Origin: Endomicrobiia bacterium
GTDB taxonomy: Bacteria > Elusimicrobiota > Endomicrobiia > DTEH01
DNA length: 44,787 nt
Assembly (NCBI GenBank): GCA_025059805.1
Contig: JANXDG010000005.1
Coordinates: 1 to 44,787, forward strand
Direction: 5' to 3'
The notes beneath the pieces are model-generated. The model saw only the letters and a program-made list of their open reading frames with translations, did not search any database and was not told the DNA's origin. Made by a program: the position numbers and the translations under genes. Shown one piece after another: positions 7,672 through 16,308 of this stretch; position 1 is the stretch's first letter, and each line of letters begins with the position of its first letter.

Positions 7672-8829
7672 ATGAAAATACTTGTTGCTTGTAATACTTT
7701 TAAGGAAGCACTTGATTCAATAAAAGTATGTAATTGTATTAAAGAAGGATTGTTGTGTTCGTCAAAGAAATTTGTTATTACAACTTTACCGTTAGCAGAT
7801 GGTGGCACTGGTACTGCAAAAATACTAACAAAATCTTTGGATGGAAGATTTATACATAAACTTGTGAGTGGACCTTTACCAGGACAAAAGGTTAAAGCTA
7901 AATATGGAATAGTTGGACGAGGGAATAAAAAAATTGCAATAGTAGAACTTGCGGAAGCCGCAGGGTTACGTCTTGTACCATGTGATAAAAGGGATCCTTT
8001 GATAACAACCACGAAAGGTGTTGGCGAGTTAATTTATGATACTGTTGTTAATCATAATGTTGATGAAATTATATTAGGTATTGGCGATTCTGCTACGATT
8101 GACTGTGGCATCGGTGCGCTGTCAGTTTTGGGTTTTGGATTTTATGACAGAACCGGTAGGCCTGTGGAAGTAAACTGTTCAGGGTTGTTAAAAGTTAAAC
8201 AAATAGTAAAAGATAAGAATAATTTATTCTTAAAAAAATATTACGGTAAGAATATAAAAATAACTATAGCGTCTGATGTAACAAATCGTCTCACTGGCAA
8301 AAATGGTGTCTTAATGTTCGCAAAACAAAAAGGTGCTAAAGAAAGTATTTACCATGTTATCGCTAACGCGGTAAGTTCTTTCCGCAAAGTTGTAATGAAA
8401 CATTACAAGGTTGACCTTGACAAAATCCCAGGTTCAGGTGCAGCTGGTGGTATCGGTGGAACTTTAAAAGTTTTACTTGATGCAGAAATTAAGCCCGGGT
8501 TTGAAATTATAAGCGAAATTACGAAGTTAGAAGAAAAAATTAGAAATCACGATATAGTAATAACAGGTGAAGGTAAAATTGACGAACAGACTATCCATGG
8601 AAAAACAGTTTTCCGTGTAATACAACTTGCAAGAAAGTATAAAAAACCAATAATTTGTATCGCGGGATGGGTTGAACCAACTGCTAAACTTTTGTATGAC
8701 TATGGCGTAGTTGGTATCTATAGTACAACGATGTATCCTACAACATTACAGGACGCTATAAAAAATACAAGTAATTCATTACGATCCATCGCTGAATCGC
8801 TTGGTAGAACAATAGCTGCTGTATGTTAG
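7672..8829 (+). CDS. Glycerate 2-kinase (GlxK/GarK family)
   Basis: This kinase phosphorylates D-glycerate to 2-phosphoglycerate with ATP, delivering carbon to lower glycolysis. It is about 385 residues, normal for the type I family. Motifs seen are LPLADGGTGTA near residue 40, the glycine-rich GIGDSATIDCGIGAL near 145, GSGAAGGIGGTL near 265 and VITGEGKIDEQT near 305; the last two are family signatures. ATG 7672 is preferred over GTG 7666 because AAGAAG is then about 10 bases upstream. It directly follows the hydroxyacid reductase, so the two make a hydroxypyruvate -> glycerate -> 2-phosphoglycerate module. Four bases separate it from truB. Confidence 0.87.
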   Translation: MKILVACNTFKEALDSIKVCNCIKEGLLCSSKKFVITTLPLADGGTGTAKILTKSLDGRFIHKLVSGPLPGQKVKAKYGIVGRGNKKIAIVELAEAAGLRLVPCDKRDPLITTTKGVGELIYDTVVNHNVDEIILGIGDSATIDCGIGALSVLGFGFYDRTGRPVEVNCSGLLKVKQIVKDKNNLFLKKYYGKNIKITIASDVTNRLTGKNGVLMFAKQKGAKESIYHVIANAVSSFRKVVMKHYKVDLDKIPGSGAAGGIGGTLKVLLDAEIKPGFEIISEITKLEEKIRNHDIVITGEGKIDEQTIHGKTVFRVIQLARKYKKPIICIAGWVEPTAKLLYDYGVVGIYSTTMYPTTLQDAIKNTSNSLRSIAESLGRTIAAVC

Positions 8830-8833
8830 TATT

Positions 8834-9505
8834 ATGTTGTTTACAGAAGGAATTTATAATATATATAAACCACCTGGGATAACTACATACAAAATTGTTG
8901 CTTATGTCAAAAGACATCTAAAAGAAAAATTTAAAGTTGGCCACGGTGGTACACTTGACCCATTTGCCGAGGGTGTTGTTGTGATAGCGGTTGGAAGAAA
9001 ATATACCCGACAACTGCATAATATATTAAACAACTCAGTCAAAGAATACATTGCGTATATATCGTTAGATAAAACTTCTGATACTCATGACATAACAGGT
9101 GAAATTAAACACCTGAACGATATTACACCACCTGAAGAAAAAAATGTCAAAAAAATACTCTCAAATTTCGTTGGCGAAATTGAACAGTTACCACCAGTGT
9201 ACTCAGCAATAAAGTTTCAAGGTGAACGTTTGTGTGATAAAATAAGACTCAAAAAACTTACTTATGATGAGGCGATCAGAGTTCTTAAACCAAAACGAGT
9301 TAGAATTTATAGCCTGGAACTGTTAGAATATAAATTTCCTAAATTAGTTTTAAGAATTGTCTGCAGTTCAGGAACATACATACGTTCACTTGCAAGAGAT
9401 ATTGGTGAGAAACTTAACTGTGGTGGTGTAGTAGAAAAACTTATACGGACAAAAGTTGGAGATTATTCTATTGAAAACTCTATAAGATTGCCGATTTCTT
9501 TTTAG
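8834..9505 (+). CDS. truB: tRNA pseudouridine(55) synthase TruB
   Basis: TruB isomerises U55 in the T loop of tRNAs. Residues 37-46 read HGGTLDPFAE, the TruB catalytic motif with Asp42 as nucleophile. The N-terminal INIYKPPG-type segment (NIYKPPGITTYK) and later PPVYSAIKFQGE and CSSGTYIRSLARDIG are all TruB signatures. At 223 residues it is shorter than the Escherichia coli enzyme (about 314) and ends soon after the catalytic core, so the C-terminal PUA-like domain appears to be missing, as in some bacterial relatives. It is embedded between carbon-metabolism genes rather than in the usual rbfA-truB-rpsO context. Confidence 0.9.
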   Translation: MLFTEGIYNIYKPPGITTYKIVAYVKRHLKEKFKVGHGGTLDPFAEGVVVIAVGRKYTRQLHNILNNSVKEYIAYISLDKTSDTHDITGEIKHLNDITPPEEKNVKKILSNFVGEIEQLPPVYSAIKFQGERLCDKIRLKKLTYDEAIRVLKPKRVRIYSLELLEYKFPKLVLRIVCSSGTYIRSLARDIGEKLNCGGVVEKLIRTKVGDYSIENSIRLPISF

Positions 9506-9518
9506 AAGATTTAATTTA

Positions 9519-10832
9519 ATGAAAAAAATAAACTTTGTCAAAAAACCACTGTTACAAGTAGCGCTGGATTTTGTTGATTTACATCGTGCTGTTAAAACAG
9601 TGAAAGAAATAATTGATGCTGGTGTTGACATTATAGAAGTGGGTACTCCGTTGATAAAATCCGAAGGTGTCCGTGCAATAAGTGAAATTAAAAAGCTTTT
9701 ATCACCGAATATAAAAATTGTTGCGGATATGAAAACAATGGATGTTGGCAGAATAGAAGTAGAAATGGCAGCGAAAGCCGGAGCACATATTGTTGGTATC
9801 TTAGGTGTTGCTGATGATGAAACCATAAAAGAAGCAATTGAAGCTGCAAAAAATTACGGATGTGAGATTATAGTAGATATGATAGAGGTGAAAGATGTTA
9901 TATCACGTGTGAAAGAAGTGTTAAGGTTCGGACCAAGTTATATAGGACTACATATACCGATTGATGAACAAATGAAGGGTAGTATAAAGTTTGATGTTGT
10001 GCGTGAAGTAAAAAAGATTTGTCCTTTGCCTGTATCAATAGCAGGAGGGATAAACTCTGACAATGTAGTGGACGCAGTGGAGGCAGGTGCGGATATAATA
10101 GTTGTCGGTGGCGCAATAATTAAATCTCAAGATGCAAAAGTTGCCACTCAGCAGATAAAAACTGCAATGCTTAAAAAAATGCGGATAAAAACTGAACTTT
10201 ATAAACGTATTAAAGATATTGACGAAGTCCGTAATGTGTTAAAAAAAGTTTCAACTGCAAACATTTCTGATGCGCTACATCGAGGAAAATGTATTGACGA
10301 AGTCAAACCGTTAATAGAAGGTATAAAACTTGTGGGTCCTGCAGTAACAGTGAGGACATATCCTGGTGATTGGTCAAAACCTGTTGAAGCAATAGATCTC
10401 GCTACGGAAGGAGATGTTGTGGTTATAGATGCTGGTGGTGTACCACCAGCTGTCTGGGGTGAGCTTGCAACATATTCTGCTATAGGAAAGAAACTTGCAG
10501 GGGTTGTAGTTTGGGGTGCAATACGTGACATAGTTGAGATTAAAAAATTAAAGTTCCCTGCATTTTCAAAAACAGTGTCACCACAAGCGGGTGAACCTAA
10601 AGGTTTTGGTGAGATAAACATACCGATAAACATCGCTGGGATAAAAATTTTCCCTGGTGACTGGATTGTAGGCGATGATGACGGTGTCGTTGTTATACCT
10701 AAGGATAAACTTATAGAAGTAACAAATCGTGCTATGGATGTGCTAGAAAAAGAAAATAGGATACGTAAAGAAATACAGGATGGTTCCACATTGTCTAAAG
10801 TTCAGGACTTGTTACGCTGGGAGAAGAAATAG
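9519..10832 (+). CDS. Fused 3-hexulose-6-phosphate synthase / RraA-like protein
   Basis: This 437-residue protein has two domains. Residues 1-215 are an OMPDC-superfamily barrel of the 3-hexulose-6-phosphate synthase type: LLQVALDFVD, then DMKTMD at 70-75 with the Asp-x-Lys-x-x-Asp metal and active-site motif, and SIAGGINSDN near 173. The family condenses formaldehyde with ribulose 5-phosphate, or runs in reverse to make ribulose 5-phosphate. Residues about 225-437 are an RraA-like (PF03737) fold with DAGGVPPAVWGEL and GAIRD (333-337) followed by FPAF. The same fusion is known mainly from archaea, where it is often labelled a bifunctional synthase/ribonuclease regulator. The RraA half may be an aldolase or decarboxylase rather than an RNase E regulator. 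No phosphohexuloisomerase or Fae is in view. Confidence 0.8.
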   Translation: MKKINFVKKPLLQVALDFVDLHRAVKTVKEIIDAGVDIIEVGTPLIKSEGVRAISEIKKLLSPNIKIVADMKTMDVGRIEVEMAAKAGAHIVGILGVADDETIKEAIEAAKNYGCEIIVDMIEVKDVISRVKEVLRFGPSYIGLHIPIDEQMKGSIKFDVVREVKKICPLPVSIAGGINSDNVVDAVEAGADIIVVGGAIIKSQDAKVATQQIKTAMLKKMRIKTELYKRIKDIDEVRNVLKKVSTANISDALHRGKCIDEVKPLIEGIKLVGPAVTVRTYPGDWSKPVEAIDLATEGDVVVIDAGGVPPAVWGELATYSAIGKKLAGVVVWGAIRDIVEIKKLKFPAFSKTVSPQAGEPKGFGEINIPINIAGIKIFPGDWIVGDDDGVVVIPKDKLIEVTNRAMDVLEKENRIRKEIQDGSTLSKVQDLLRWEKK

Positions 10833-10833
10833 G

Positions 10834-11670
10834 ATGGTTAAAGTTTTATCTGAATCTCCTGAAATATATATTTTCTCTGATGGGTTTGCAAGTATAGACG
10901 GTGGTGCTATGTTTGGCATTGTACCTAAAGTTTTTTGGCAAAAACATTATAGTGCTGATGAGAAAAATAGGGTTGATATTGCGCTAAACTGTATGCTAAT
11001 TAATGTAAATGATACTAAAGTGTTAATAGACACCGGTATTGGGGATAAATTTGAGTCAAAATATACTGAAATATATAAAATCAGAAAAAAAGAAAATTTG
11101 GTTAAACATTTGAAAGGTTTGGGGTTACAGCCAGATGATATTGATATTGTGATTTTAACACATCTACATTTTGACCACTGTGGGTACAATACGGTGGTAG
11201 ATAATGGAGTTATAAAACCTTTGTTTAGAAAAGCAAGATATATTGTTCAAAAAAGTGAATGGGAATATTCTGTTTCTCCTGATGAAAGGTCGGCTGCATC
11301 GTATATCAAAGAAAATTTTTTACCACTTGACGAATTTAAAGTTTTAGAATTGATAGATGACGATATTGAATTGAAAGATTTAGGTATAAAAATTATTTAC
11401 ACTGGGGGACATTCGGTAGGACATCAGAGTGTTTTAGTTTTGTGTGATGATAAGAAAATTTTTTTCGCTGGAGATCTTTTCCCTGTGGGGTTAAATTTGA
11501 AAGTAAATTATACTAGCAGTTTTGACCTTTTCCCATTGAATGTTATAAAAAAGAAAAAAGAAATTTTAAAAATTGCTGAACAAGAAAATTGGGTATTTGT
11601 TTTACCTCACGAAATTCAGTATCCATACGGCACATTACAAGATTTACAATCTAAATTTTCTCAACAATGA
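10834..11670 (+). CDS. Metallo-beta-lactamase-fold hydrolase
   Basis: This is a 278-residue metal-dependent hydrolase. The signature H-x-H-x-D-H is TH-LHFDHCG with His110, His112, Asp114 and His115. Further ligand regions are GGHSVGHQSVL (near 190) and AGDLFP (near 210), with a terminal LPHEIQYP. It resembles quorum-lactonase/AttM-type members with the 'DTGIGDKF' opening. The substrate cannot be told from the sequence. ATG 10834 follows the previous stop by one base; a start 54 bases upstream in the same frame would overlap the HPS-RraA gene and is unlikely. Confidence 0.75.
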   Translation: MVKVLSESPEIYIFSDGFASIDGGAMFGIVPKVFWQKHYSADEKNRVDIALNCMLINVNDTKVLIDTGIGDKFESKYTEIYKIRKKENLVKHLKGLGLQPDDIDIVILTHLHFDHCGYNTVVDNGVIKPLFRKARYIVQKSEWEYSVSPDERSAASYIKENFLPLDEFKVLELIDDDIELKDLGIKIIYTGGHSVGHQSVLVLCDDKKIFFAGDLFPVGLNLKVNYTSSFDLFPLNVIKKKKEILKIAEQENWVFVLPHEIQYPYGTLQDLQSKFSQQ

Positions 11671-11679
11671 TTGAAGTAT

Positions 11680-12777
11680 ATGAGGACAACACTTATAGGA
11701 AGCGTACCATATGTTGATCCTGAAGTCGCAGTAGAAAAAACTTTTAGTTGTGTGAACATCCCGTGTTGGCCACAACTACCAAAAAGAAGTTTCAAAGAAC
11801 ATATGTGTCCACAATATTCAGAAAGTTTCCCAGGTATAGTTGTTGATGAAAATCAACAGAAAATCTATGTGGATGAAGACGTACTATATTCATTAATGGA
11901 AAAATTTTATCAGAACTATCTTGACAAAAACATTGATTATTTTGCGATCTCTGCACAATATGCTTCAGGATTTTACAAATTTTTAAATACTATAAAAGCA
12001 GTTCGTGATGAAGTTGTAAATTTGAAACTACAAACTACAGGTCCGGTAACATTTGGTTTAACAGTAAAAACAACCCAAGGACAACCATTGTTTTACAATG
12101 AACATTATAGAGATATAATAGTCAAACATTTAGTGATGAAATCTGTATGGCAGGTTAAATGTGTCAAGGAAAATCTGTTTGATCCTATAAATGTTAATCT
12201 TATACTTTTTTATGACGAGCCATACCTTGCTGCGTACGGTTCCGCATTTACAGCAGTAAATAAAGAAGAAATTATAAAATGTTTAGTAAACGCAACTACA
12301 GAAATAAAAATTATGGTCAAAGAATTATGGCAAAATGTAAATCTGCGTGTAGGTGTTCACTGTTGTGCAAATACCGATTGGTCTATTCTTACTTCGGTAG
12401 ATACACTTGATATTATTTCTTTTGATGCATATGATTACTTTGATTCATTTGCATTATATAAAGAAGAAATAAAAAAGTTTGTATCCCGAGGTGGCGAAAT
12501 TGCTTGGGGGTTAGTACCAAACAACGAAAAAATTTTTTCGTTTAATTTATCTTTTAGCACAGTTACAGATGAACAGTTTAAACTTCTACAGCATATAGAA
12601 AAATTTGGTTATGAAGTATTATTATCAAAAATTGATAAACAGCAATATGTATATAGGTTGCCACTTTATTCAATTCTAAGTGATGGTATTGTCACACCGC
12701 AGTGTGGGCTTGGTAATACAACTGAACAAATTACTGACAGAGTGTTAACAGTTTGTCGTCAAATTTCAATTTTATAG
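11680..12777 (+). CDS. Core MetE-like (cobalamin-independent methionine synthase family) protein
   Basis: This 365-residue single-barrel protein belongs to the UROD/MetE superfamily. Opening LIGSVPYVDPE, TTGPVTFGL (near 119), YDEPYL (178-183) and WGLVP (276-280) fit the C-terminal half of MetE. The zinc ligands expected for methionine synthase are present: His227 and Cys229 in VHCCANTDW and Cys342 in TPQCGLG. It lacks the N-terminal MetE half, as in core-MetE enzymes of archaea and anaerobes, which may take methyl groups from a methyl-corrinoid donor instead of methyl-folate. MetK and S-adenosylhomocysteine hydrolase lie about 8 kb downstream. A TTG at 11671 is an alternative start; no ribosome-binding site decides it. 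Confidence 0.7.
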   Translation: MRTTLIGSVPYVDPEVAVEKTFSCVNIPCWPQLPKRSFKEHMCPQYSESFPGIVVDENQQKIYVDEDVLYSLMEKFYQNYLDKNIDYFAISAQYASGFYKFLNTIKAVRDEVVNLKLQTTGPVTFGLTVKTTQGQPLFYNEHYRDIIVKHLVMKSVWQVKCVKENLFDPINVNLILFYDEPYLAAYGSAFTAVNKEEIIKCLVNATTEIKIMVKELWQNVNLRVGVHCCANTDWSILTSVDTLDIISFDAYDYFDSFALYKEEIKKFVSRGGEIAWGLVPNNEKIFSFNLSFSTVTDEQFKLLQHIEKFGYEVLLSKIDKQQYVYRLPLYSILSDGIVTPQCGLGNTTEQITDRVLTVCRQISIL

Positions 12778-12787
12778 GTAACCAAAG

Positions 12788-13360
12788 ATGAATTTGATAA
12801 GTCTTATACAACAACGTTACAGTTGTAGAAAATTTTTACCACTACCAGTTGAAGAAGAAAAAATTGTTCAGTGTATAGAAGCAGCAAGGTTAGCACCGTC
12901 CGCATGTAATGCACAACCGTGGAAATTTGTAGTTGTGAACGAGATCAATTTGAAACAACGTCTTGTTGACGAAGCAACTTCTGGTATTTATAAATTTAGT
13001 AAATTTATCTCGCAAGCTCCTGTTATAATAGTTGTCATCGCTGACCTACCTAGTTTTTTGTCAAAAGTAGGTTCGTTAATAAGAGATGTAAGATTTTATT
13101 TGCTTGATATAGGCATCGCTTGTGAACACATTGTTTTGCAAGCGACGGAACTTGGTTTAGGAACATGTTATGTTGGTTGGTTTTCAGAGAAAGGTGTAAG
13201 AAAGGTGCTTGATATACCTAAAAAGTATAAGATACCTCTGTTGATCTGTATGGGTTATCCCGATGGAAGTTACAAAAATTCTGATTTTATACGTAGAAGG
13301 GCTGGGTCCGATACAAGGAAGGATTTGAAAGAGATACTGTCTTTTAACAAATTTGTTTAA
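12788..13360 (+). CDS. Nitroreductase-family flavoprotein
   Basis: This 190-residue FMN-dependent oxidoreductase has the family opening LIQQRYSCRKFLPLPV, then AARLAPSACNAQPWKFVVV (residues 33-51; the S-x-x-N-x-Q-P-W FMN contact). Later ATELGLGTCYVGWF and PLLICMGYPDG are typical. The substrate is not predictable; relatives reduce quinones, nitro-compounds or flavins, or dehalogenate. It begins 10 bases after the MetE-like gene and is probably cotranscribed with it. It ends just before the strong promoter of the ribosomal operon. Confidence 0.85.
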   Translation: MNLISLIQQRYSCRKFLPLPVEEEKIVQCIEAARLAPSACNAQPWKFVVVNEINLKQRLVDEATSGIYKFSKFISQAPVIIVVIADLPSFLSKVGSLIRDVRFYLLDIGIACEHIVLQATELGLGTCYVGWFSEKGVRKVLDIPKKYKIPLLICMGYPDGSYKNSDFIRRRAGSDTRKDLKEILSFNKFV

Positions 13361-13373
13361 GTTTTTGCTATTA

Positions 13374-13402
13374 TTGACATTAGAAATTTAATGTTGTATA
13401 AT
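13374..13402 (+). promoter_or_regulatory. Consensus sigma-70-type promoter of the rpsP operon
   Basis: TTGACA (13374-13379) and TATAAT (13397-13402) are both perfect hexamers with a 17-base spacer. Transcription would start near 13409, about 30 bases before the rpsP ATG, and the leader contains the ACGGAGGTGG ribosome-binding site. This is the best promoter in the window. Confidence 0.85.
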
Positions 13403-13439
13403 TTATAAAATTATATCTAAAACGGAGGTGGTAGATATA

Positions 13440-13721
13440 ATGGCACTACGTATAAGGTTGCAACGTGTTGGTAAAAAAAATCGTCCTATTTTCAGAGTAG
13501 TAGTAATTGAAAAATCTCGTGCTGTAAGTGGTAAGCCTGTTGATACCATAGGTGACTACGATCCTATAAAACATAAAATTTCTTTAGACGTACAAAAGTA
13601 TGAACAATGGTTAAAATCAGGAGCTGTACCGTCAGACACAGTTCGTGGGTTGTATAAAAAGATATTGAAAAGTAAAAAAATCCAAGATGAGATAATATCT
13701 GCTATATCTTCTACATCTTGA
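13440..13721 (+). CDS. rpsP: 30S ribosomal protein S16
   Basis: S16 binds 16S rRNA and is needed for 30S assembly. MALRIRLQRVGKKNRPIFR at the N-terminus and DTIGDYDP near residue 36 are diagnostic. The length of 93 residues is normal. ATG 13440 is chosen over the in-frame GTG 13428 because GGAGGTGG (13424-13431) is then correctly placed. It is the first gene of the conserved rpsP-khpA-rimM-trmD-rplS operon behind a consensus promoter. Confidence 0.96.
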   Translation: MALRIRLQRVGKKNRPIFRVVVIEKSRAVSGKPVDTIGDYDPIKHKISLDVQKYEQWLKSGAVPSDTVRGLYKKILKSKKIQDEIISAISSTS

Positions 13722-13744
13722 TGATAAAAAGGAGGGGTTAAGGA

Positions 13745-13978
13745 ATGAAAGAGTTGTTACTCACGATTGTGAAAGCCTTGGTTGATTATCCTGAGAAAGT
13801 AGAGGTTAAAGAGATCAGTGGTGATCAGTCACTAATACTAGAGCTCAAAGTGGCTGAGACTGATCGCGGGAAGGTCATCGGCAAACAAGGTAGAATAATA
13901 CGTGCAATACGTACAATAATGGGATGTTCTGCAGCAAAACTTAATAAACGTGTAGTAATTGAAGTAATTGAAAAGTAA
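13745..13978 (+). CDS. khpA: KhpA, small KH-domain RNA-binding protein
   Basis: This 77-residue protein is a single type II KH domain with the RNA-binding loop GKQG (in KVIGKQGRIIRAI, residues 43-55). Members (YlqC/KhpA) bind structured and messenger RNAs, often with KhpB. AAGGAGGGG (13728-13736) is a strong ribosome-binding site. The position between rpsP and rimM is the usual one in Gram-positives and many other phyla. Confidence 0.93.
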   Translation: MKELLLTIVKALVDYPEKVEVKEISGDQSLILELKVAETDRGKVIGKQGRIIRAIRTIMGCSAAKLNKRVVIEVIEK

Positions 13979-14071
13979 AAATGGAGGTTTGACTTACCAA
14001 AGACTTACAGTTTGTATAGACTTTTAATAATTTAATTTTTGTAACCTAACCAAGTTAACTTATCATAAATT

Positions 14072-14593
14072 GTGGAAGTTTGTATTGGTAAGGTTTTAAA
14101 GACAAAAGGGCTTGAGGGTGAGGTATTGGCATATTTTTTTTCGCCAAAGTTGGTTTGTAATGAAGGAACACAATTGTTCTTTGAAAACAGATTTTCAGGC
14201 AAAATAATAGGACCTTATACTGTTGAAAAAATAGTCTATTACAAAACTTATAAAGATAAAGTTGTATATATCTTAAAATTTGTTGGAGAGAATAACATAA
14301 ATAAAGTTGAGAATCTAAAAAGTTGTTATATAATTCAGGAGGTGGAAAGTTTGCCTGATAATTTTTTTCTGAATAAAGATTTGATGTATAGCGAAATAGT
14401 AGTAAAGGAACAAAATGTTAATCTCGGTAAGGTAGTGGATATAATTAAAGTAAAGGAAGATTACAGGATACTCCTTGTGAGAACTACATACAAGGAAGAA
14501 ATTATGATCCCATTTATCAGGCCTGTAATATACAAAGTTGATGTTGCTAATAAACGAATATTCGTTAACAATATTGATGGTATAACTAAATGA
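14072..14593 (+). CDS. rimM: Ribosome maturation factor RimM
   Basis: RimM assists late 30S maturation and binds S19. The opening MEVCIGKVLKTKGLEGEV is the family's 'GkI.k.hGlkGev' start, and a PRC-barrel domain follows from about residue 100 (MYSEIVVKEQNVNLGKV). The 173-residue length is normal. The start is GTG, with no strong ribosome-binding site and an unusual 93-base gap after khpA. The stop overlaps the trmD ATG. The sequence is divergent, but operon position and both domains support the call. Confidence 0.87.
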   Translation: MEVCIGKVLKTKGLEGEVLAYFFSPKLVCNEGTQLFFENRFSGKIIGPYTVEKIVYYKTYKDKVVYILKFVGENNINKVENLKSCYIIQEVESLPDNFFLNKDLMYSEIVVKEQNVNLGKVVDIIKVKEDYRILLVRTTYKEEIMIPFIRPVIYKVDVANKRIFVNNIDGITK

Positions 14594-15345
14594 GGATTGA
14601 CATAATTACTATTTTCCCAACAATGTTTGATGGTATGTTATCGTGTGGAGTTATATCAAGGGCAATAAAAGATGGTAAAATAATGGTTAAGATTTGGGAC
14701 TTACGCGAATTCGCTTTTGATAAACATAAAACTGTGGATGATAAACCGTACGGTGGCGGCGCAGGAATGGTATTGAAGCCAGAACCGTTAATTAGAGCCA
14801 TACGAAAGATTAAAACTGAACATAAACGAGATGAAAACAGTCCTTTCGTAATATATCTTTCACCGCAGGGCAAAATTTTGAACCAAAAGAAAGTGTTAGA
14901 ACTGTATAAAAAAAAATGGCTTGTACTTATATGTGGTAGGTACGAAGGAATAGATGAACGTGTGATGAGATTCGTTAACGAAGAAATTTCAATAGGTGAG
15001 TATGTTCTTACAGGAGGTGAAGTAGCAGCTATGGTTGTTATAGATGCTGTTTGCAGGTATGTAAAAGGTGTGGTTAAAGAAAAAGAGTCATTGCTAAAAG
15101 AATCGTTTATGACAAAATTTCTTGACTATCCACAATATACAAGACCTCAGGTTTATATGAATATGAAGGTACCTGAGGTTCTACTCTCAGGTGATCATAA
15201 AAAAATACAGTTATACAGATTAAAAGAAGCGATTAGAAATACATATAAAAAACGGCCAGATATTCTACACAACATTAGACTTTCAAAATTAGAAAAAAAA
15301 TTTTTAGAAGAAGTAATTACTGAGGAAAATAGGAGGAGAAAATGA
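14590..15345 (+). CDS. trmD: tRNA (guanine-N1-)-methyltransferase TrmD
   Basis: TrmD methylates G37 of tRNAs with S-adenosylmethionine, preventing frameshifts. [15 protein letters not shown] opens the protein; the trefoil-knot S-adenosylmethionine site is [11 protein letters not shown] (near 116) and [12 protein letters not shown] (near 134). DFYPQYTRP-type segment [11 protein letters not shown] lies near 178. The length of 251 residues is normal. It overlaps rimM and rplS by 4 bases each. Confidence 0.96.
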   Translation: MRIDIITIFPTMFDGMLSCGVISRAIKDGKIMVKIWDLREFAFDKHKTVDDKPYGGGAGMVLKPEPLIRAIRKIKTEHKRDENSPFVIYLSPQGKILNQKKVLELYKKKWLVLICGRYEGIDERVMRFVNEEISIGEYVLTGGEVAAMVVIDAVCRYVKGVVKEKESLLKESFMTKFLDYPQYTRPQVYMNMKVPEVLLSGDHKKIQLYRLKEAIRNTYKKRPDILHNIRLSKLEKKFLEEVITEENRRRK

Positions 15346-15671
15346 AAATAGATCTTGACATGATATCAGTAGATAAAACTAGAAAAATACCAGAGTTTTC
15401 TGTTGGCGATACAATAAAAGTAAGTTTTACTTTCAAAGAGGAAGGTGTAGAAAAAAAACAAACTTTTGAAGGAATAGTTATATCAATTCGTGGCCGCGGA
15501 GTGAATAAAACGTTTACTGTTAGAAAAATTTCTTATGGTGTTGGTGTTGAACGTATTTTTCCAATGTATTCTCCTATTATTGAATCTATCACCGTAGTAA
15601 AGAAAGGCGATGTTAGAAAAGCAAAGTTGTATTATTTAAGAGAAAAAATTGGGAAGGAAGCAACAGTATAA
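15342..15671 (+). CDS. rplS: 50S ribosomal protein L19
   Basis: L19 lies at the 30S-50S interface. [41 protein letters not shown] and [18 protein letters not shown] are the conserved L19 segments. The 109-residue length is typical. GGAGG at 15330-15334 precedes the ATG, which overlaps the trmD stop. Confidence 0.96.
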   Translation: MKIDLDMISVDKTRKIPEFSVGDTIKVSFTFKEEGVEKKQTFEGIVISIRGRGVNKTFTVRKISYGVGVERIFPMYSPIIESITVVKKGDVRKAKLYYLREKIGKEATV

Positions 15672-15690
15672 AAAGAAAAAGGTTCTTATC

Positions 15691-16308
15691 TTGACAGACA
15701 AAAATATTTTTTTGTTTGACAGGAGAGTTAGAAGAAAATTTTCAGTGAATGTTATAGCTGGTGTTGATGAAGTTGGTCGTGGATGTTTAAGTGGTCCCGT
15801 AGTATCTGCTGCTGTCGTTTTTGATGAAACAGTTTTCATTCCTCATCTGAAAGAATCAAAAAGTATCTCTCCAGAAAGACGGAAAGTTCTGTTCAAAGAT
15901 ATTATGAAGTTAGCCACCTCAGTAGGGTTAAGTGTCATTTCTGTAAAACATATTAACCAGTTCGGATTACATAGAAGTTGTCAAATATCTGCAGCATATG
16001 CTGTGGAGAAGTTAAGTATAAAACCTGAATTAGTGATTATTGATGGATTTTATAATCCGTATATTACAGAAGTAAAACAGTGTCCTATAGAAAAAGCTGA
16101 TGAGAAAAGTGCTGTGGTTGCGGCAGCTTCTATCGTTGCAAAAGTTGTGCGAGATAGTATTATGCGCATTTATCATAATGTTATTCCGGAATACGACTTT
16201 TTCAACAACAAGGGTTATCCAACAAAAAAGCATGTTGACAGTATAGTTAAATTTGGTCTTTCAGAGTTACATAGATATTTTGCTTACAAATTTATTGTAC
16301 ATGAATAG
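15691..16308 (+). CDS. rnhB: Ribonuclease HII
   Basis: RNase HII cuts RNA in RNA-DNA hybrids and removes misincorporated ribonucleotides. IAGVDEVGRGCLSGPVV contains the first Asp-Glu pair, IIDGFYN the next Asp, and KADEKSAVVAAASIVAKVVRD the last catalytic Asp. TTG 15691 is chosen because AAAAAGG lies 8 bases upstream and the protein then starts shortly before the family core; an upstream TTG at 15649 would overlap rplS. The C-terminus overlaps yraN by 8 bases. Confidence 0.93.
   Translation: MTDKNIFLFDRRVRRKFSVNVIAGVDEVGRGCLSGPVVSAAVVFDETVFIPHLKESKSISPERRKVLFKDIMKLATSVGLSVISVKHINQFGLHRSCQISAAYAVEKLSIKPELVIIDGFYNPYITEVKQCPIEKADEKSAVVAAASIVAKVVRDSIMRIYHNVIPEYDFFNNKGYPTKKHVDSIVKFGLSELHRYFAYKFIVHE

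Noticed and set aside
7419-8012. 197-codon reverse-strand frame
   Set aside because: It overlaps the catalytic regions of two well-supported genes, the hydroxyacid dehydrogenase and glycerate kinase, and has no recognisable domain.
10199-10789. 196-codon reverse-strand frame opposite the HPS-RraA gene
   Set aside because: It is the antisense shadow of a clearly conserved protein and is rich in Ser/Pro/Thr as expected of shadows.
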